Origin: Cytophagales bacterium
GTDB lineage: Bacteria > Bacteroidota > Bacteroidia > Cytophagales > Microscillaceae
DNA length: 58,132 bases
NCBI GenBank assembly: GCA_013298075.1
Contig: JAAFJG010000026.1
Span: 1 to 58,132 of the forward strand
Direction: 5' to 3'
Of this stretch, positions 17,973 through 26,783 are shown one piece after another. Position 1 is the first letter of the stretch. Each line of letters opens with the position of its first letter. The notes beneath the pieces were generated by a model that did no database searches, was not told where the DNA came from, and saw nothing but the letters and a program-made list of their open reading frames with translations. The position numbers and the translations under genes were made by a program.

Positions 17973-19814
17973 TTATTCTACGGTAACAGATTTTGCTAAA
18001 TTTCTTGGTTTATCTACATCACAACCACGCATTATCGCAATATGATACGATAATAATTGCAAGGGAATAACCGATAAAAGTGGCGTAAGCATTTGATGAG
18101 TAGCAGGAATTTCTATCGTATAATCTGCCATTTCTTTGATATATTTTTCACCTTCAGTTACAATCGCAATTACTTTTCCCGCTCTTGCTTTCACTTCTTG
18201 AATATTAGAAACAATTTTTTCATAAATTCCATCTTGTGGTGCAATAAAAACTACAGGCATTTCTTTATCAATCAAAGCAATCGGTCCGTGTTTCATTTCA
18301 GCAGCAGGATAACCTTCTGCGTGAATATAAGAAATTTCTTTTAGTTTTAAAGCACCTTCTAACGCCACAGGAAAATTATTTCCACGTCCTAAATATAAAA
18401 AATTAGTAGCATCTTTGAATTTAGCAGCAATTTTTTCAATTTTATCGTTTACTTCTAATGCTTTTTGAATCTTTTGAGGAATGAGTTCTAATTCTGTCAA
18501 AATTTCTCTAAATTCACTTTCAGCTATAATGCCTTTTTTGTGTGCAATCATCAAAGCCATCATCGTCAAAACAGATAATTGTCCTGTAAATGCTTTTGTA
18601 CTTGCCACGCCAATTTCAGGTCCGGCGTGTATATAAACGCCTGCGTCTGTCATACGCGGGATAGACGCACCCACGACATTACAAACTCCGAAGATTTTTG
18701 CTCCTTTTGATTTGGCTAATTCGATGGCTGCCAATGTATCCGCCGTTTCTCCTGACTGAGAAATAGCAATAATCACGTCATTTTCTCTAATAATTGGATT
18801 TCTATATCGAAATTCAGAAGCGTATTCTACTTCGACAGGAATACGAGCATATTCCTCAAATAAATATTCTGCGACCAAACCTGCGTGCCAAGAAGTACCA
18901 CAACCTAAAATAATAATTCTATCAGCCGTCAAAAGTCTATTGATATATTCGGATAAACCGCCCAAAGTCAAAGTTCCTTCGTCTGCATTGACTCGTCCTC
19001 TCAAACTATTGGTAACTGATTTTGGTTGTTCGAATATTTCTTTGAGCATAAAATAAGGATAACCACCTTTTTCTATTGCTTCGAGAGTCATTTCTAAAGT
19101 ATGAATATAAGGAATTTTAACAGTAGAATCTAAATTTTTGATAGTTAAATTGCCATCACGAATGACTGCAATTTCTAAATCATCTAAATAAATTACTTCA
19201 TTGGTATATTCTATAATTGGAGTAGCATCAGAGGCAATAAAATATTCGCCTTTATCTTTTCCTACGCCAATCACTAACGGACTTCCTTTTCGAGCAGCAA
19301 TTAAAGTTTTAGGAGAATTTTTTGACATTACCACAATCGCATACGCACCAATCACTCTTTGCAAAGCAAATCTTACCGATTCTTCTAATGATGTTTGCGT
19401 ATTTTTTTGAATATCCTCAATAAAAGTAACTAACACTTCGGTATCAGTTTGGCTTTCAAATTGGTATCCTTTGTTCATTAAGTCTTGTTTGATAACATTA
19501 TAGTTTTCAATAATTCCGTTATGAACGATTACTAAATCTCTATTATTCGAATAATGAGGGTGTGCATTGATGTCGTTTGGCTCGCCATGAGTTGCCCATC
19601 TGGTGTGTCCGATTCCTGTATGTCCATCTAATTTTTCGTGTATCAAAGAATTTTTTAAGTCTGCAACTTTGCCTTTTTTCTTATATACATTCAATTCACC
19701 ATTCAAAAGAGCAATTCCTGAACTATCATATCCTCGATATTCTAATCGTTCCAAACCGCCTATAATAATTGGATAGGCATTTTTATGTCCTGTATAACCA
19801 ACGATTCCGCACAT
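17973..19814 (-). CDS. glmS: Glutamine--fructose-6-phosphate aminotransferase
   Basis: Makes glucosamine 6-phosphate from fructose 6-phosphate and glutamine, the entry to UDP-GlcNAc for peptidoglycan and lipopolysaccharide. It is 613 residues, the normal size. Cys2 in MCGIVGYTGH is the glutaminase nucleophile, and GIGHTRWATHGEPND and HNGIIENY complete that site. Two SIS sugar-isomerase domains follow (GCGTSWHAGLVAEYLFE and SQSGETADTLAA; LGRGNNFPVALEGALKLKE). The C-terminal DKPRNLAKSVTVE tail is intact. The gene follows DUF4270 by 27 bp in a row starting with the GT5 protein. No glmS ribozyme-like leader was noticed. Confidence 0.97.
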   Translation of the reverse strand: MCGIVGYTGHKNAYPIIIGGLERLEYRGYDSSGIALLNGELNVYKKKGKVADLKNSLIHEKLDGHTGIGHTRWATHGEPNDINAHPHYSNNRDLVIVHNGIIENYNVIKQDLMNKGYQFESQTDTEVLVTFIEDIQKNTQTSLEESVRFALQRVIGAYAIVVMSKNSPKTLIAARKGSPLVIGVGKDKGEYFIASDATPIIEYTNEVIYLDDLEIAVIRDGNLTIKNLDSTVKIPYIHTLEMTLEAIEKGGYPYFMLKEIFEQPKSVTNSLRGRVNADEGTLTLGGLSEYINRLLTADRIIILGCGTSWHAGLVAEYLFEEYARIPVEVEYASEFRYRNPIIRENDVIIAISQSGETADTLAAIELAKSKGAKIFGVCNVVGASIPRMTDAGVYIHAGPEIGVASTKAFTGQLSVLTMMALMIAHKKGIIAESEFREILTELELIPQKIQKALEVNDKIEKIAAKFKDATNFLYLGRGNNFPVALEGALKLKEISYIHAEGYPAAEMKHGPIALIDKEMPVVFIAPQDGIYEKIVSNIQEVKARAGKVIAIVTEGEKYIKEMADYTIEIPATHQMLTPLLSVIPLQLLSYHIAIMRGCDVDKPRNLAKSVTVE

Positions 19815-19841
19815 AAATAAATTTTTTAAGTAATTTTATTT

Positions 19842-21203
19842 TTAATTATATTTTGTATAAAAAACTCTTAATTTTGTTGAATAAGGAAAATTAAGATTTC
19901 CATTATCATTCAAAATAACCATTCTTGATACTTCCCAAGCTGTAACTGAAGGTCTTATAATCAACGAATTATTTAGATTTGAGCCTGAATAAATACTTTG
20001 AATATAAGAAGTAAGAGAAACTCTGTATTCTAAATCACGCGAATTAAAACCAATCACAGGCGATTGCGAACCTTGTGGAAAAGCATAAATAGGTATCACT
20101 GACCCAAATTGATTGGTAAAAGTGAGCGATTCATTGGTATTATTGCTTTGTATCAATACAATACTTCTTGGTGTGCCATAAATATCGGCACTATTGGGTG
20201 CAATTTTAATCACTAATTCTGCTCTATTGATAGCCACATTTCCTTGATTACGCAAACTTTGTAAAGTTGGGAACGATAATTTAGTCAAATAATTTACGCC
20301 TGCTTGTACAAATGTACGATTATTACTCGCAGAAGATAATTTTGTTTGCAAAGGCGTATTCATATCATCTAAAAATGTTCCTGTATTTCTCAGGCTTGTG
20401 ATTTGATTAAACCTTGCATTGACAAATAAAGATTGTGAATATTTATTTAATATATCTGGAGCAGCAGTTTGTGATTGTGGCGCAGTATAATAAATAATCA
20501 ATCTACTAAAATTGAATGCCAATTGCGGATTATTTGAAGCCTCAAAACCCATCACGGCTGCATTGTCTGTTACATTTGGCACTAAAACTAAACCTTTGAC
20601 CGCAGCTAAAAAATCGTCTTTTGAACTACTATTTTTAGCTAAATTAAATATATCCGTTTTAAAAGTAGAATTTGGAATGGGCATACGCATAAAACCATCT
20701 GCTAAAATTCTTCCACCTTTCGTACTCAAAGAAGTAATAGGAATTGGGTCATAAGCAAGGTTTGATTTATTGGTATATTCTACGTTTTGGTCTAATACAT
20801 CAGTCAAACGATGCAAATTAAATCGTTGCACTCTCATTGTATCCGCATAATAATTATACACAGGAAACTCTATTGCTAACGAATCAAAAATCAAATCTTT
20901 GTCAAATTTTGTCAAAGAAATTCCGTTAGGTGGGGGCGAAATTTGAAAAAATGCTTTGCTTGTTACTTTTCCAAAAGCAGGGTCATTGTATTGTCCACAT
21001 AAAAGCGTAATACTTGTATTTGTAGGCAAATCTTTTCCTACAATCGTGGCAGCTTGTACGGGAAATTCTGTATAAATAGTTTCTGTGGGTAATTGATCCA
21101 CCAGAGTAATGCCTATATCGGTTGCTTTTTCACAACTAAACAATACAAATACAGAAAAAAGAATAATAAAAAGTGATTTTTTATGAGATTGTAACCAATT
21201 CAT
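19842..21203 (-). CDS. DUF4270 family lipoprotein
   Basis: A 453-residue exported lipoprotein; the signal peptide ends in VFVLFSC, with the modified Cys at residue 24. The mature protein opens with EKATDIGITLVDQLP. It carries DUF4270 blocks such as CGQYNDPAFGKVTSKAFFQI and FDSLAIEFPVYNYYADT, predicted beta-sandwich repeats. DUF4270 proteins occur across Bacteroidota and commonly sit between a short GT5-type protein and glmS, as here; that is a remembered synteny, not a calculation. The first codons overlap the end of the upstream gene by 23 bp, so translation is probably coupled. Function is not established; a cell-envelope role is likely from context. Confidence 0.88.
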   Translation of the reverse strand: MNWLQSHKKSLFIILFSVFVLFSCEKATDIGITLVDQLPTETIYTEFPVQAATIVGKDLPTNTSITLLCGQYNDPAFGKVTSKAFFQISPPPNGISLTKFDKDLIFDSLAIEFPVYNYYADTMRVQRFNLHRLTDVLDQNVEYTNKSNLAYDPIPITSLSTKGGRILADGFMRMPIPNSTFKTDIFNLAKNSSSKDDFLAAVKGLVLVPNVTDNAAVMGFEASNNPQLAFNFSRLIIYYTAPQSQTAAPDILNKYSQSLFVNARFNQITSLRNTGTFLDDMNTPLQTKLSSASNNRTFVQAGVNYLTKLSFPTLQSLRNQGNVAINRAELVIKIAPNSADIYGTPRSIVLIQSNNTNESLTFTNQFGSVIPIYAFPQGSQSPVIGFNSRDLEYRVSLTSYIQSIYSGSNLNNSLIIRPSVTAWEVSRMVILNDNGNLNFPYSTKLRVFYTKYN

Positions 21204-22011
21204 TGTTTAAAGTTTGATATATTCCATAGTAGTCGTCATAAGAAAACTCATCGAATATGTGTTCATTTTTGATTTTATGTTCATTAAATATTCTTTCTGT
21301 CAATTCATCTAAATTTGTTTCTCCTTTGGTAACTGCATCAGCATTTTGTATCGCTAATTTTATAAAACCTTCATAATCACAAGTTTGCAAAGGCGAAAGC
21401 ATATCATCAGTTACATCAATAATTTTTACTTTTTCGGGCATATCCGCAGGGAATACGTGTGAGAAAGAATTAGCAAATACGCTAAATATTGTCTTTGTAT
21501 TTCTAAAAACGGGGTCTTTTCTATAACCTGTTTTCAAATACAAAGGAATTAAGCTCGAAATCCAATCGTTACAATGAATAATACTGGGTGCCCAACCTAG
21601 CTTTTTAATCGTTTCTAAAGTACTTTTACAAAAAAATATGGCTCTTTCGTCATTATCTTCAAAAAAACCTTCATTTTTGACGCTATCATTATAAAAAACT
21701 GCTTTTCTTTGAAAAAAATCTTCATTATCAATAAAATAAACTTGCAATTTTGCATTCGGAATCGATGCAACCTTAATCACCAATGGCTTTTCATCATCTC
21801 CTACACTAATATTGATGCCTGAAAGCCTAACAACTTCGTGTAATCTGTTTTTTCTTTCGTTAATTAGTCCAAATCTTGGTACTATAATCCTAATCTCTGC
21901 CCCACGCTCTTGCATATTTTGAGAAATGTGACGTATAAATTCACTAATTTGCGTAGCTTGTAAAAAAGGACTAACCTCACTTGCTACATATAAAATACGG
22001 AGTTTTTCCAT
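21181..22011 (-). CDS. Glycogen/starch synthase catalytic-domain protein (GT5 N-terminal domain only)
   Basis: 276 residues from the ATG at 22011 (MEKLRILYVASEVSPFLQAT); an in-frame GTG five codons upstream is less likely. It matches the N-terminal GT5 domain of glycogen synthase: ILYVASEVSPF opening, IRIIVPRFGLINERKN, and IHCNDWISSLIPLYLKTGYR. The usual Lys-x-Gly-Gly ADP-glucose loop after EVSP is altered to QATQI, and the C-terminal GT-B half that bears the catalytic glutamate is missing. Catalytic glycogen synthesis is doubtful. A short form like this linked to DUF4270 and glmS is characteristic of many Bacteroidota. Its real role is unknown, perhaps in envelope sugar metabolism. Confidence 0.82.
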   Translation of the reverse strand: MEKLRILYVASEVSPFLQATQISEFIRHISQNMQERGAEIRIIVPRFGLINERKNRLHEVVRLSGINISVGDDEKPLVIKVASIPNAKLQVYFIDNEDFFQRKAVFYNDSVKNEGFFEDNDERAIFFCKSTLETIKKLGWAPSIIHCNDWISSLIPLYLKTGYRKDPVFRNTKTIFSVFANSFSHVFPADMPEKVKIIDVTDDMLSPLQTCDYEGFIKLAIQNADAVTKGETNLDELTERIFNEHKIKNEHIFDEFSYDDYYGIYQTLNNELVTIS

Positions 22012-22067
22012 AAAACACTTTGACACTTAATTATTTATTGAAACTAAACTAGTTCTAAATTAAGGTG

Positions 22068-22075
22068 CAAAGGTA
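22068..22075 (-). promoter_or_regulatory. Probable -7 box of the GT5-DUF4270-glmS operon
   Basis: Read on the minus strand the site is TACCTTTG, matching TANNTTTG, 57 bp before the ATG at 22011. A good TTTG -33 box is not evident. Confidence 0.5.
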
Positions 22076-22428
22076 GTGAATTTATTCTAATTTTTTGCAT
22101 TTTTAATAATATTTCTAATAAAATACTCTTAAAATATGATTATTTTTTTCTATTAGACTAAAAACATACTAAAAAGTTGCCTTGTTTTAATTTTTTATTT
22201 TTTTAGGGAAAGTAGATTAAAATTTATATTGGATAGAAAAATAGCTTTTTTATGGATAGTAAATAAATACTATTGTAATTTTTTGTATGGTAAGTATAAA
22301 TAATAGAGATTTTATTTCTAATTTTATGACAGTTAATTAATTAATAATTGTAGTTATTTTGCTGCAAAATAATTTTTCACACTTTTAATTACTAAAAGAA
22401 TATCTTGTATTTTTCTAATTATTGGATA

Positions 22429-22519
22429 TTGTCCCAATTTCGTTTCAAATTTATTTTTATATTCAAAAAAATATCTACAAGGGTTTTATTTTAAATATCT
22501 TGTAACGAATTTGGGACAA
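22429..22519. mobile_element. Family D miniature inverted-repeat element, 91 bp
   Basis: TTGTCCCAATTTCGTTTCAA at 22429-22448 and TTGTAACGAATTTGGGACAA at 22500-22519 are inverted repeats, 18 of 20 bases. The interior is AT-rich and non-coding. A second copy with perfect 20-bp ends lies at 36720-36830. The remainder of the gap 22076-22741 shows no gene. Confidence 0.75.
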
Positions 22520-22741
22520 CATCAATTATTTATCATAAAAAAATAAAATAAAATTTCAAATAAAATTTTACTTATTGCTACAAAAAACAAAGTTTTTGAT
22601 TCAAATAACCAATAATTAAGCATATTTTTTTGATTTATGTGTATTTTAATTTTTATTTATTTAAAAAAACATTAAAAATTAAAAATCTTTTTTATTTTTG
22701 CAGACAAATTTCAAATTTTTTACTTTAATGTATTCTCCATA

Positions 22742-24322
22742 ATGAAAAAAATATTATTTACATTACTAATTTTGTGTTTTCAAGTGTTTGTATTTGCACA
22801 AGAAAAAACGCCCTCAAAAGAAAAAACAATAGACCAGCAAATAGATGAATGGGTAAAGCCTGCCACAGATGCCATCGAATCAGTTGTATTTTTTAATATT
22901 TGGACTTTTACAGACCCAACAGGAAAAAATCCAAATGTTGCTATTCCTTTTGTAATTGTTTGGTTGATTGTGGGCGCTTGTTTTTATACAATTTATATGG
23001 GCTTTATCAATTTTAGAAGTTTTAGACATTCGATTGGTATTGTTAGTGGAAAATATGATGACCCCAATAGCAAAGGAGAAGTTTCACATTTTCAGGCTTT
23101 AACCGCAGCACTCTCAGGAACTGTAGGCGTGGGAAATATTGGGGGAGTAGCGATTGCTATTTCAGCAGGCGGACCTGGGGCTACATTTTGGATGATTTTA
23201 GCAGGTCTATTAGGTATGACTTCTAAGTTTGTGGAATGTACTTTGGGCGTAAAATATCGTAAATATAACGCAGACGGCTCGGTTTCAGGCGGTCCAATGT
23301 ATTATTTAGAACAAGGTTTGAAAAAACAAAACTTAGGAATATTAGGGAAATTTTTAGCAGTATTTTTTGCGATTGCTTGTATTGGAGGCTCTTTTGGTGG
23401 TGGAAATATGGCACAAGTCAATCAAGCCACCGAACAACTTATCAACGTAACAGGTGGAAAAGATAGTTTTTTATTTGGACAAGGTTGGATTTTTGGAAGT
23501 ATTTTAGCAGTTTTAGTAGGCTTAGTTATTTTGGGAGGTATCAAATCTATTGTAAAAGTAACTGATAAAATTGTACCTTTGATGGTGATTATTTATTTAG
23601 GGGGAGGTTTAATCGTATTGGGCGCTAATTTTACACTAATTCCAAAAGCAATACATTTGATTATAGATGGGGCTTTTAATTCGCAAGCGATTTATGGTGG
23701 TATGATAGGAGTACTGATTATGGGTTTTAGACGTGCTTGTTTTTCTAATGAAGCAGGAGTTGGCTCGGCTTCTATTGCCCACTCGGCTGCCCGCACTGAC
23801 CATCCTGTGAGCGAAGGAATTGTTGCTTTACTAGAACCTTTTATTGATACAGTGGTAATTTGTACGATGACGGCTTTAGTGATTGTTATTACAGGTGTAT
23901 ATATTGGTAACGAACCAAAACTTATCAATGGAGCATGGGAAGTAAGTGCCAATGGTGTGAGTTTAACTTCGCAAGCATTTTCATCTGTGATGACTTGGTA
24001 TCCGCCTATTTTGGCCATTGCAGTGATGTTATTTGCTATTTCGACTATGATTTCTTGGTCTTATTATGGTTTAAAATGTTGGACTTATTTATTTGGCGAA
24101 ACAAAAATAATGGACATTACTTATAAAATTATTTTTTGTGTGTTTATTGTAATAGGTTCTGCTATCAATGCAAAAAGTGTATTTGGCTTTAGTGATGCGA
24201 TGATTTTTGCGATGTGTTTTCCAAATATTTTAGGGTTATATTTATTAGCGCCAGAAGTTCGTAGAGATTTAATAGAATATTTACGACAAGTAAAATCAGG
24301 AGAAATCAAAAAATATCATTAA
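22742..24322 (+). CDS. Alanine/amino acid:sodium symporter, AGCS family
   Basis: A 526-residue inner-membrane transporter of the alanine-glycine-cation symporter family (AlsT/DagA), which takes up small amino acids with Na+. Diagnostic blocks are SHFQALTAALSGTVGVGNIG followed by GVAIAISAGGPGATFWM; GGSFGGGNMAQVNQATEQL; and GFRRACFSNEAGVGSASIAH. About ten or eleven hydrophobic helices are visible. An N-terminal signal-like segment (MKKILFTLLILCFQVFVFAQ) and a short periplasmic stretch precede the first helix, a feature seen in Bacteroidota members. It stands alone between two gene-free gaps and has its own terminator. TATTTTTG near 22692 may be its -7 box. Confidence 0.94.
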   Translation: MKKILFTLLILCFQVFVFAQEKTPSKEKTIDQQIDEWVKPATDAIESVVFFNIWTFTDPTGKNPNVAIPFVIVWLIVGACFYTIYMGFINFRSFRHSIGIVSGKYDDPNSKGEVSHFQALTAALSGTVGVGNIGGVAIAISAGGPGATFWMILAGLLGMTSKFVECTLGVKYRKYNADGSVSGGPMYYLEQGLKKQNLGILGKFLAVFFAIACIGGSFGGGNMAQVNQATEQLINVTGGKDSFLFGQGWIFGSILAVLVGLVILGGIKSIVKVTDKIVPLMVIIYLGGGLIVLGANFTLIPKAIHLIIDGAFNSQAIYGGMIGVLIMGFRRACFSNEAGVGSASIAHSAARTDHPVSEGIVALLEPFIDTVVICTMTALVIVITGVYIGNEPKLINGAWEVSANGVSLTSQAFSSVMTWYPPILAIAVMLFAISTMISWSYYGLKCWTYLFGETKIMDITYKIIFCVFIVIGSAINAKSVFGFSDAMIFAMCFPNILGLYLLAPEVRRDLIEYLRQVKSGEIKKYH

Positions 24323-24338
24323 TTATTTTGATACAGAT

Positions 24339-24377
24339 AAAAAAGAGTTGCTTTTGTAAAAAGTAACTCTTTTTTTT
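24339..24377 (+). terminator. Terminator after the AGCS symporter gene
   Basis: A near-perfect stem AAAAAGAGTTGCTTTT / AAAAGTAACTCTTTTTT with a short loop and a T-run of eight, 17 bp past the stop codon. Confidence 0.88.
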
Positions 24378-24725
24378 ATGTTAAAATAACAAACAGCAAG
24401 ATGAATTAAGTTATGTTAAATTAATCTTCTTGGCTTTATATAAATTAAAAAAAGTGGCTCTAATGTATTTTTTTTGAGTTGCCTCCAGATTATTGCACTA
24501 TTGGCATCTATGCTTAATCTATTCCATTTATCTTGATTCCCTCAACTATATTACTATGTAAATTATCTTGCTTAGTAATAATTTGATGTTTCATATTCGT
24601 TTTTACATAATTTTCATTATAAGTCTGCTGTTAATAATTTTTGTGTCATTGATATTTATTGAATGATACATAATTTTTCTTTTTAGATATAAAAATCATA
24701 AAAATTCAAACTCATCTCATAAAAA
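24378..24725. other. Gene-free gap with a short family A remnant
   Basis: No coding potential seen. TTGAGTTGCCTCCAGATT at about 24476-24493 matches the central part of family A elements in reverse orientation. The rest is AT-rich and featureless. Confidence 0.55.
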
Positions 24726-25211
24726 TTAAGACCTCCAATTGGTTTCTAATACGTCCCAAGTATGGTCTGCTAACAAACTTACTTGCGAAACATACTCAAA
24801 TTTTTTGCCTCTGCCCCATTCATCAGGATTAACCATTGACAAAAAATATTTTCCATTTTCACGTAGATATAAAAAATAAGTATGTCCAATCACAGGTTCA
24901 AATGGAATTTCTGCTTCATATACATATTTTGAAATTTCGATTCTATCTTGGATTTCTTTTGCTTGTTTCGAAAGCGTTTGCATTTGGTCATATAATTGTC
25001 GCATTTGCTTGTCAGTTTGTTGTTCCATAGCAGACATTGCTTTTCCTTTAATTACGCCCTGCTCGGTAGGTCTGATGACTGCTCCGCCTGCTGTATGTGC
25101 GTAAGGTAACAATCCTGGATTTTCTGCTACTTTTTTGGCATCAATCGGGTTGACAAATTCAAACTCTAATTTTTGTTCTTCTTGCTCTTCTTTTTTTTCG
25201 TTATTTTCCAT
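24726..25211 (-). CDS. DUF2452 family protein
   Basis: 161 residues from the ATG at 25211; an in-frame ATG at 25313 would add 34 basic residues unlike the family and was rejected. After an acidic start (ENNEKKEEQEEQ) comes the DUF2452 core: NPIDAKKVAENPGLLPYAHT, GGAVIRPTEQGVIKGKAMSA and KQAKEIQDRIEISKYVYEAE. GHTYFLYLRENGKYFLSMVN and DEWGRG follow. The family is cytoplasmic, found in Bacteroidota and also some eukaryotes, and has no established function. It is an isolated minus-strand gene with long gaps on both sides. Confidence 0.85.
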   Translation of the reverse strand: MENNEKKEEQEEQKLEFEFVNPIDAKKVAENPGLLPYAHTAGGAVIRPTEQGVIKGKAMSAMEQQTDKQMRQLYDQMQTLSKQAKEIQDRIEISKYVYEAEIPFEPVIGHTYFLYLRENGKYFLSMVNPDEWGRGKKFEYVSQVSLLADHTWDVLETNWRS

Positions 25212-25411
25212 TTTTATGTGTCTAAATAAATATTTATTTCTTATCTTACAATATTTTTGATGTTTTTGTTTTAAAATACGTTGTTTTTTTTGAAATACTT
25301 TTTTCTTAAACAAAATAGATTAAAATTTTATGCAAAACTACTTCTTTTTATTCAAATAAACAAAAAATAATTTTTATTTTGATTGGTTGATACTTATTTT
25401 TCTTTCTTGGT

Positions 25412-25500
25412 CGTTGGGAAATTATTATGCAGATAATTTTATATGAATATGAATAGCCATTTATTTTGAAAATATAAAAAAATATCAATTTGAGAAATAC
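25412..25500 (+). repeat. Family A element, left-half remnant
   Basis: GGGAAATTATTATGCAGATA starts the match. AATAGCCATTTATTTTGAAA then continues as in the full element at 16619. The right half and its end repeat are missing. Confidence 0.7.
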
Positions 25501-25502
25501 AT

Positions 25503-25539
25503 AAAAAAACACAATCGACTTAAATTAGATTGTGTTTTT
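25503..25539 (-). terminator. Terminator of the repetitive lipoprotein gene
   Basis: AAAAAACACAATC pairs with GATTGTGTTTTT around a 12-nt loop, 28 bp after the minus-strand stop codon. Confidence 0.8.
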
Positions 25540-25567
25540 AGTATTTTCAAAACTCACTAAAAAATAA

Positions 25568-25867
25568 TTATTTTTTCTCAGCAGGTTTAGCTTCTTTAGT
25601 TTCAGCAGGTTTAGCTTCTTTGCTTTCTTTAGCGTCAGCAGGTTTAGCTTCTTTACCTTCCTTAGCATCTTTACCTTCTTTACTTTCTTTATCGTCAGCA
25701 GGTTTAGCTTCTTTATCGTCAGCAGGTTTAGCGTCAGCAGGTTTAGCGTCAGCAGGTTTGTCAGTTTTAGTTGTGTCTGTATTTTCTTTTTTATGTTCAC
25801 CACCACCACAAGCAGTAAAAGAGAATGTAGCAACGGCTACGAAAGCAAGAATTTTTACAAATTTCAT
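25568..25867 (-). CDS. Small lipoprotein with Lys/Ala/Pro/Asp/Glu tandem repeats
   Basis: 99 residues. A lipoprotein signal peptide MKFVKILAFVAVATFSFTAC ends at Cys20, followed by GGGEHKKE. Residues 37-99 are low-complexity repeats built on AKPAD, KEAKPAD and KESKEGKD units, ending PAEKK. The repeat is extremely hydrophilic and proline-spaced and resembles wall- or envelope-spanning linkers. No folded domain remains. The repeats are encoded by near-identical DNA units (GCAGGTTTAGC on the plus strand), so length variation by slippage is likely. A long leucine-rich frame on the opposite strand and another in a shifted frame are by-products. Function unknown. Confidence 0.8.
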   Translation of the reverse strand: MKFVKILAFVAVATFSFTACGGGEHKKENTDTTKTDKPADAKPADAKPADDKEAKPADDKESKEGKDAKEGKEAKPADAKESKEAKPAETKEAKPAEKK

Positions 25868-25991
25868 AATTTTAATTTTTTTTTAAGTGTTTTAAACAAA
25901 ACGTTTTAGATTCAATTTTTCAATTGCCTTGCAAAGTACGGCATTTAATTTGAGACTTCCAAATATATGTAAGTTTTTTTTTGTTTTTGCA

Positions 25992-26642
25992 CTAAAATTT
26001 TTCTTTTATTTCTTTTTTTGCAAATAAAATAAATTTATTTATTCGTAAAAGTTCTTCAAAATCTGGCGTATAAACCAATAAAGGTACTTTTTTTAATCTT
26101 TCATCTTTTTTATCAAAAGGACAATTTATTTTTGATTCAAATAATAAATTCCAACAATCAATCGAGGCACTGTGAAAAATAAACGGAATATTTGTAACTT
26201 CCCACTCTTCTAATTTCTCATTAATTTCTTCAAAAAAATCTTTGGTTTGTGCTAATCTAATCCTCGAACCCAATTTTGATTTTCCTTTGCTATTCAAATG
26301 TTTGAGTTGTGCTTTTCCTTGCGCAGCCCGAATCATATATTTTTTAATTACTTTATGATTGACTAATTTCCCTTCTTCATAATGTCCAATAGCTGCACTT
26401 CCCGCCTGTATCAAAAGCAAAATATAATCAGGAGGAAAAGGAGAAATATGACGTAAATAATTTTCAAGTGATTGATTTTCAATGATTTCATCTATCAATA
26501 AAGGAATATGATACGTTATTTTTTCATAGTCATTTTCTTTAAAAAGTATTCGTTTATCAATTTTCCACGCTTGTATATCAGGCAAAATTTCTTCTTGAAT
26601 TATATCATAAAAATTTTGATAAGGAATTATTTTTTCGTTCAT
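25992..26642 (-). CDS. Bacterial VLRF1 (Vms1/ANKZF1-like release factor) domain protein
   Basis: A 216-residue protein resembling the eRF1-like domain of eukaryotic Vms1/ANKZF1, which frees stalled chains from peptidyl-tRNA in ribosome quality control. Residues 74-98 (ILLLIQAGSAAIGHYEEGK, then VNHK) match the first strands. IKKYMIRAAQGKAQLKHLNS matches the family RYxxRAKxGxxQ block, with the candidate catalytic glutamine at Q112. SRIRLAQTKDFFEEINEKL is followed by a Trp. CPFDKKDERLKKVPLLVYTP then FEELLR matches the end of the domain. It lacks the zinc-finger and ankyrin parts of the eukaryotic proteins. The assignment rests on motif memory. Neighbours give no further clue. Confidence 0.72.
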   Translation of the reverse strand: MNEKIIPYQNFYDIIQEEILPDIQAWKIDKRILFKENDYEKITYHIPLLIDEIIENQSLENYLRHISPFPPDYILLLIQAGSAAIGHYEEGKLVNHKVIKKYMIRAAQGKAQLKHLNSKGKSKLGSRIRLAQTKDFFEEINEKLEEWEVTNIPFIFHSASIDCWNLLFESKINCPFDKKDERLKKVPLLVYTPDFEELLRINKFILFAKKEIKEKF

Positions 26643-26704
26643 TTTTTTTAAATAAATACTTTAGGAAATAAGTAAAAATATTATACCTAATAAAAACCTC
26701 TATC

Positions 26705-26742
26705 TATATAAAGCGTTGGCGTTAACGCCAACGCTTTATATA
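26705..26742. repeat. Perfect 38-bp palindrome
   Basis: Arm TATATAAAGCGTTGGCGTT is followed at once by its exact complement, with no spacer (centre 26723/26724). The core AGCGTTGGCGTTAACGCCAA is GC-rich against the surroundings. It lies between two minus-strand genes and could be a terminator (no T-run) or a repeat. Confidence 0.75.
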
Positions 26743-26783
26743 TTTGTTCATATTTCTAAATATAAAGTGAGTAAATTATTTTT

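Noticed and set aside
25525-25886. Leucine-rich and serine-rich frames overlapping the repetitive lipoprotein
   Set aside because: They are shifted or reversed readings of the AKPAD repeat DNA. The lipoprotein frame has a lipobox and signal peptide; these do not.
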